A DNA stretch of 37,151 nucleotides from Flavobacteriales bacterium (GTDB taxonomy: Bacteria; Bacteroidota; Bacteroidia; Flavobacteriales; UBA7430): positions 1 to 37,151 of the forward strand of contig JAKMFX010000047.1 of NCBI GenBank assembly GCA_022425195.1. The letters are read 5' to 3'. The first letter of the stretch is position 1, and each line of letters starts with the position of its first letter. A program made the position numbers and the translations under genes. The notes beneath the pieces were generated by a model. It was not told the DNA's origin. It worked only from the letters and a program-made list of their open reading frames with translations, and searched no databases. Shown here in pieces: positions 34,831 through 37,151 of this stretch.

Positions 34831-34858
34831 GAAAAGCAGTCCTGAGACCGCTTTTCAC
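34831..34858 (-). terminator. Rho-independent terminator of the right-edge repeat-protein gene
   Basis: Minus-strand hairpin with arms TGAAAAGC/GCTTTTCA and an inner GTC/GAC pair around a CTGA loop, followed by seven T (34830-34824). It lies 62 bp past the stop codon at 34920. Confidence 0.8.
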
Positions 34859-34865
34859 CCACCCC

Positions 34866-34898
34866 CACGTATGCCTGTAGGAAATGATGACATACGTG
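34866..34898. repeat. Inverted repeat CACGTATG / CATACGTG
   Basis: Perfect 8-base arms (34866-34873, 34891-34898) with a 17-base loop, in the 3' UTR between the stop codon at 34920 and the terminator. It could be a second hairpin protecting the mRNA end; function unknown. Confidence 0.5.
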
Positions 34899-34919
34899 CG
34901 TATTGATTGTCAATTTTAT

Positions 34920-37151
34920 CTATTTCGATAGTCTCTTTTCTACAGATCCGTCATTGTATAAATAAAGCAATGGCGTATCTGTTTCCTGATTGTCTATAGA
35001 TACCTCCTGTCCTAGCATGTTCACCACACGAACTAAAGTTCGCTTATCATTTGGATGAACAGGGGCTATTTCATGCGCCCATTGTGGTGCCTTTTCTTGC
35101 ATCTCAATACGCATACCACCCAGGTCAACAAAGGAAAAATCGTCCACCTCACCTCGCATATATACTTGATAACCCTGTCCTGGTACTAAATCTCCAATAC
35201 CATTCCAACCAAACTCAGGCCAATACATGGTTCCGTTGTTGTCTTTAGCCAGGGTAATAAGATGAGAGATGGCATCAAAACATGCCGCTGTATTTTGCGG
35301 GTAGTTCAGATTGTATCCGATGATGTTCCAGCCTTTGTATAAATCCAAAGGAATCGGATTCAGTCGACGTGTCATTTCTGAGTTCTCCAACAGTAATTCT
35401 TCGTGTGCAATTTCAGTCGCTTCCAAATCCGATATTCGTTCCACGGAGTAAACACAAGAGCTGTCTTTTTCGGTGGCCAAAGGATGGTATTCCACATACA
35501 AGCTGTCGGTACATCCGTAAACGATCAGATTTTCACAAGCACCATTATCTACGCTTACTTCTTCGGTGTATTCATAAAACACATCATAGGTACAGCCTTC
35601 GAAAATACAGGAACCATCGTCGGTTGTTGCAGCGGGCACATAGTTAATGGCTAAGGCATCTGTACAAGCTTCCATATAAACCACTTTCCCATTTGCACAT
35701 AGACTTTTTACCGAAGCGGCATCTTTATACACCAACATACCATTACTTTGGTAGGTGTTGGCCTGGTATGGGCTAAGATCATAAAGGTTCCTTCCATTGA
35801 CCAAGTACAAATCATAAGATTCCCCTTCTGTAGCACCATCAAGTTCTTGGGTACCCGTATCATCACCCCATAACGTCAAAGAAATGATGGACGTCCCAAA
35901 TACAGCTACCGAACCAAATGAAGTATTCTCTTGATTGGCAGCAACGATGTAAGCACCTTCTTGAAGATTCGGTAGCGAACCCATAAAGTTTTCTGTAAAC
36001 AAGATGTTCATGTTGTTTCCAGTAATGGTACCCGGGTAAACGCTAGGGAAAACACAATTGCTGGACTCGTCATACAAACAGGTGCCATCTTCGGTATTCA
36101 CATCTACACTGGCATCTCCTGTGGGCTGAATGTAATTCGTAGCTAAAGGATCTGTACAGCCGTATATTGGCAATTGAGTGTAATACCCTTGCATGCAAAG
36201 CGTGGTTAACTCCGTAAAGTCGTGTAAAATAAGTGTTTTGTTTTCTGAATAATTCAGGGGGTCATTTAAAGTAATGCGATGTAAATCATTACCGTCTACC
36301 AAGAACAGGCGAATGCCCTCCCAACTCACTGCTCCGTCAATAGGATCCGTTTGCACATCATCTCCCCATAAGGTAATCGATTCTACAGCTCCTTGTTGAA
36401 TGGATGTTGAACCCACAATTCGGTCAGAATCAGTCATACCCACCAGGTACGCATTGTTTGAATTGATATTGATTTGTGAAGTAAAATCAGCGGTAAACAA
36501 AATGTTCATATTGGAGCCGGTGATCAGTCCTGAATAGCGTTCTGGGATGTCACAACCGAAATTGGCTACGTTGTATACACAGATCGATTCGTCATTTTTG
36601 GTGGCACTGGCATCATAATTCAATGCATCTTGACTCATACACCCTAGGTAATAACAAGAACCGTCTGAAGTGTTCGCATTTGGATTGTAATTGTCTGCCT
36701 CTACTTCCATACATCCGAAGTAAACACAAGCACCGGGATCAGTCGCCAGTGGGTTGTAATTGTTAGCATTGACTTGTTGACAACCTACCACTTCTAATTC
36801 ATTACAAACACCGTCAGAATCTGTATCGTTCAAACATTGATCATTACAGTCGTAATAGATCTCTGGAAATTCACAAGATCCATCGTCGACATTTGCAGTT
36901 GTATTGTAATTACAAGCTGTATTGATCGTACAGCCCGAGTACAAACAAGAACCATCTTGATCAGTGGCTAACGAGTCATAGTTATCAGCTGTAGAATCAG
37001 TACAGCCATTTCGAATACAGGAGTTGTCATCATCAGTGGCTAAAGGATCAAAATTATCTGCCCAACTGGAAACACAACCCAAACGTGAACATGAACCGTC
37101 ATCAAGGGTTGCCTGAGCATCGTAATTGTCTGCCCAATCGGATGTACAACC
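34920..37151 (-). CDS. Cys/Asp-rich multi-module T9SS-type protein (partial, 5' end outside window)
   Basis: 743 visible residues, open through the right edge; the apparent TTG start at 37082 is internal, since GC-D repeats continue upstream of it. Order: 'GC.S.WADN(Y/F)D' units; a thrombospondin-3-like stretch ('DCNDQCLNDTDSDGVCNELE'); WGDD modules 4 and 5; further GC-D units; a short charged helix ('LEATEIAHEELLLENSEM'); GWN module 2; and a C-terminal tail 'LVRVVNMLGQEVSIDN...PLLYLYNDGSVEKRLSK'. That tail resembles the short type A-like T9SS ends of flavobacterial surface proteins. It ends with its own terminator. It is a paralogue of the 983-aa protein downstream and probably a surface protein; the role is inferred. 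Confidence 0.9.
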   Translation of the reverse strand, partial: GCTSDWADNYDAQATLDDGSCSRLGCVSSWADNFDPLATDDDNSCIRNGCTDSTADNYDSLATDQDGSCLYSGCTINTACNYNTTANVDDGSCEFPEIYYDCNDQCLNDTDSDGVCNELEVVGCQQVNANNYNPLATDPGACVYFGCMEVEADNYNPNANTSDGSCYYLGCMSQDALNYDASATKNDESICVYNVANFGCDIPERYSGLITGSNMNILFTADFTSQININSNNAYLVGMTDSDRIVGSTSIQQGAVESITLWGDDVQTDPIDGAVSWEGIRLFLVDGNDLHRITLNDPLNYSENKTLILHDFTELTTLCMQGYYTQLPIYGCTDPLATNYIQPTGDASVDVNTEDGTCLYDESSNCVFPSVYPGTITGNNMNILFTENFMGSLPNLQEGAYIVAANQENTSFGSVAVFGTSIISLTLWGDDTGTQELDGATEGESYDLYLVNGRNLYDLSPYQANTYQSNGMLVYKDAASVKSLCANGKVVYMEACTDALAINYVPAATTDDGSCIFEGCTYDVFYEYTEEVSVDNGACENLIVYGCTDSLYVEYHPLATEKDSSCVYSVERISDLEATEIAHEELLLENSEMTRRLNPIPLDLYKGWNIIGYNLNYPQNTAACFDAISHLITLAKDNNGTMYWPEFGWNGIGDLVPGQGYQVYMRGEVDDFSFVDLGGMRIEMQEKAPQWAHEIAPVHPNDKRTLVRVVNMLGQEVSIDNQETDTPLLYLYNDGSVEKRLSK
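35115..35354 (-). repeat. GWN module 2
   Basis: Encodes 'LYKGWNIIGYNLNYPQNTA', 'LAKDNNGTMYWPEFGWNG', 'IGDLVPGQGYQVYM', ending 'DDFSFVDLGG'. It lies just before the sorting tail. Confidence 0.8.
35694..36056 (-). repeat. WGDD module 5
   Basis: 'ITGNNMNILFTENFMGSL', 'ISLTLWGDDTGTQELDGA', 'LYLVNGRNLYDLSPYQ', 'YQSNGMLVYKDAASV'. Confidence 0.85.
36192..36554 (-). repeat. WGDD module 4
   Basis: 'ITGSNMNILFTADFTSQI', 'ESITLWGDDVQTDPIDGA', 'LFLVDGNDLHRITLNDPLNY'. Adjacent to module 5 with one GC-D unit between. Confidence 0.85.

Noticed and set aside
37080-37082. TTG as the true start of the right-edge gene
   Set aside because: The frame stays open to the window edge with another GC-D unit, and a secreted protein should begin with a signal peptide.
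1-37151. Insertion sequences, prophage or integrase genes
   Set aside because: No transposase, integrase or phage gene was seen, and no terminal inverted repeats with target duplications were noticed.

Overview
The window comes from a low-G+C (roughly 35-40% by eye) member of the Bacteroidota, most likely a marine flavobacterium-like organism. The evidence: (i) several secreted proteins end in type IX secretion (T9SS) sorting domains, both type A ('PNP...GIYTLMI...GKLIKK') and type B/CHU_C ('FPNAFTPDGDGVND...DRWG...WDG...GTY'); (ii) a textbook Bacteroidota promoter, TTG-N18-TAAATTTG, lies before ettA; (iii) BshB1, a DUF1599 protein and a DoxX/thioredoxin-like BT_3928-type protein sit beside folP. 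UGA is used as an ordinary stop.

Layout. 1-1541 (minus): a LytTR response regulator overlapping a LytS-type histidine kinase that runs off the left edge; a MarR-family regulator diverges from it (1768-2238). 2255-6664 (minus): a 1469-aa exported protein of unknown function. 6791-9197 (minus): ettA overlapping bshB1. 9339-12217 (minus): DUF1599 protein, BT_3928-type membrane protein and a lone DppB-type permease, 1 bp apart each. Divergent from these (plus): folP and cdaA (c-di-AMP synthase). Then come pdxH (minus), a YqgE/AlgH protein (plus), a class IV aminotransferase overlapping a GmhB-like phosphatase (minus), and a NYN nuclease-like protein with two zinc ribbons (plus). Two convergent pairs, cdaA/pdxH and yqgE/aminotransferase, have overlapping stop codons.

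17617-27198 (minus) is an apparent operon closed by a bidirectional terminator. It encodes a small DUF1566 exported protein, a 471-aa type-B T9SS cargo with four Ig-like repeats, a 2412-aa type-B T9SS cargo with four ~285-residue super-repeats, and a DUF4177 protein. A rhodanese-thioredoxin lipoprotein follows at 27408-28139.

28326-37151 (minus) is the most unusual region. It is a tandem cluster of giant Cys/Asp-rich repeat proteins built from 'GCTDxxAxNYD...ATxDDGSC' units. Between the units lie thrombospondin-3-like acidic loops and two larger modules I cannot name: a ~120-residue 'NTGxNM...WGDD...DGA' module (five copies) and an ~80-95-residue 'GWNIIGY...NGIG.L.PGQGYQ' module (two copies). 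The cluster shows recent change: a 351-bp in-frame tandem duplication at about 96% identity, a broken remnant of a further paralogue, and homologous terminator elements resembling a tRNA-Ser 3' end after two of the genes. I infer a family of surface or adhesin-like proteins that diversifies by gaining and losing repeats. The rest of the window is mostly housekeeping genes.
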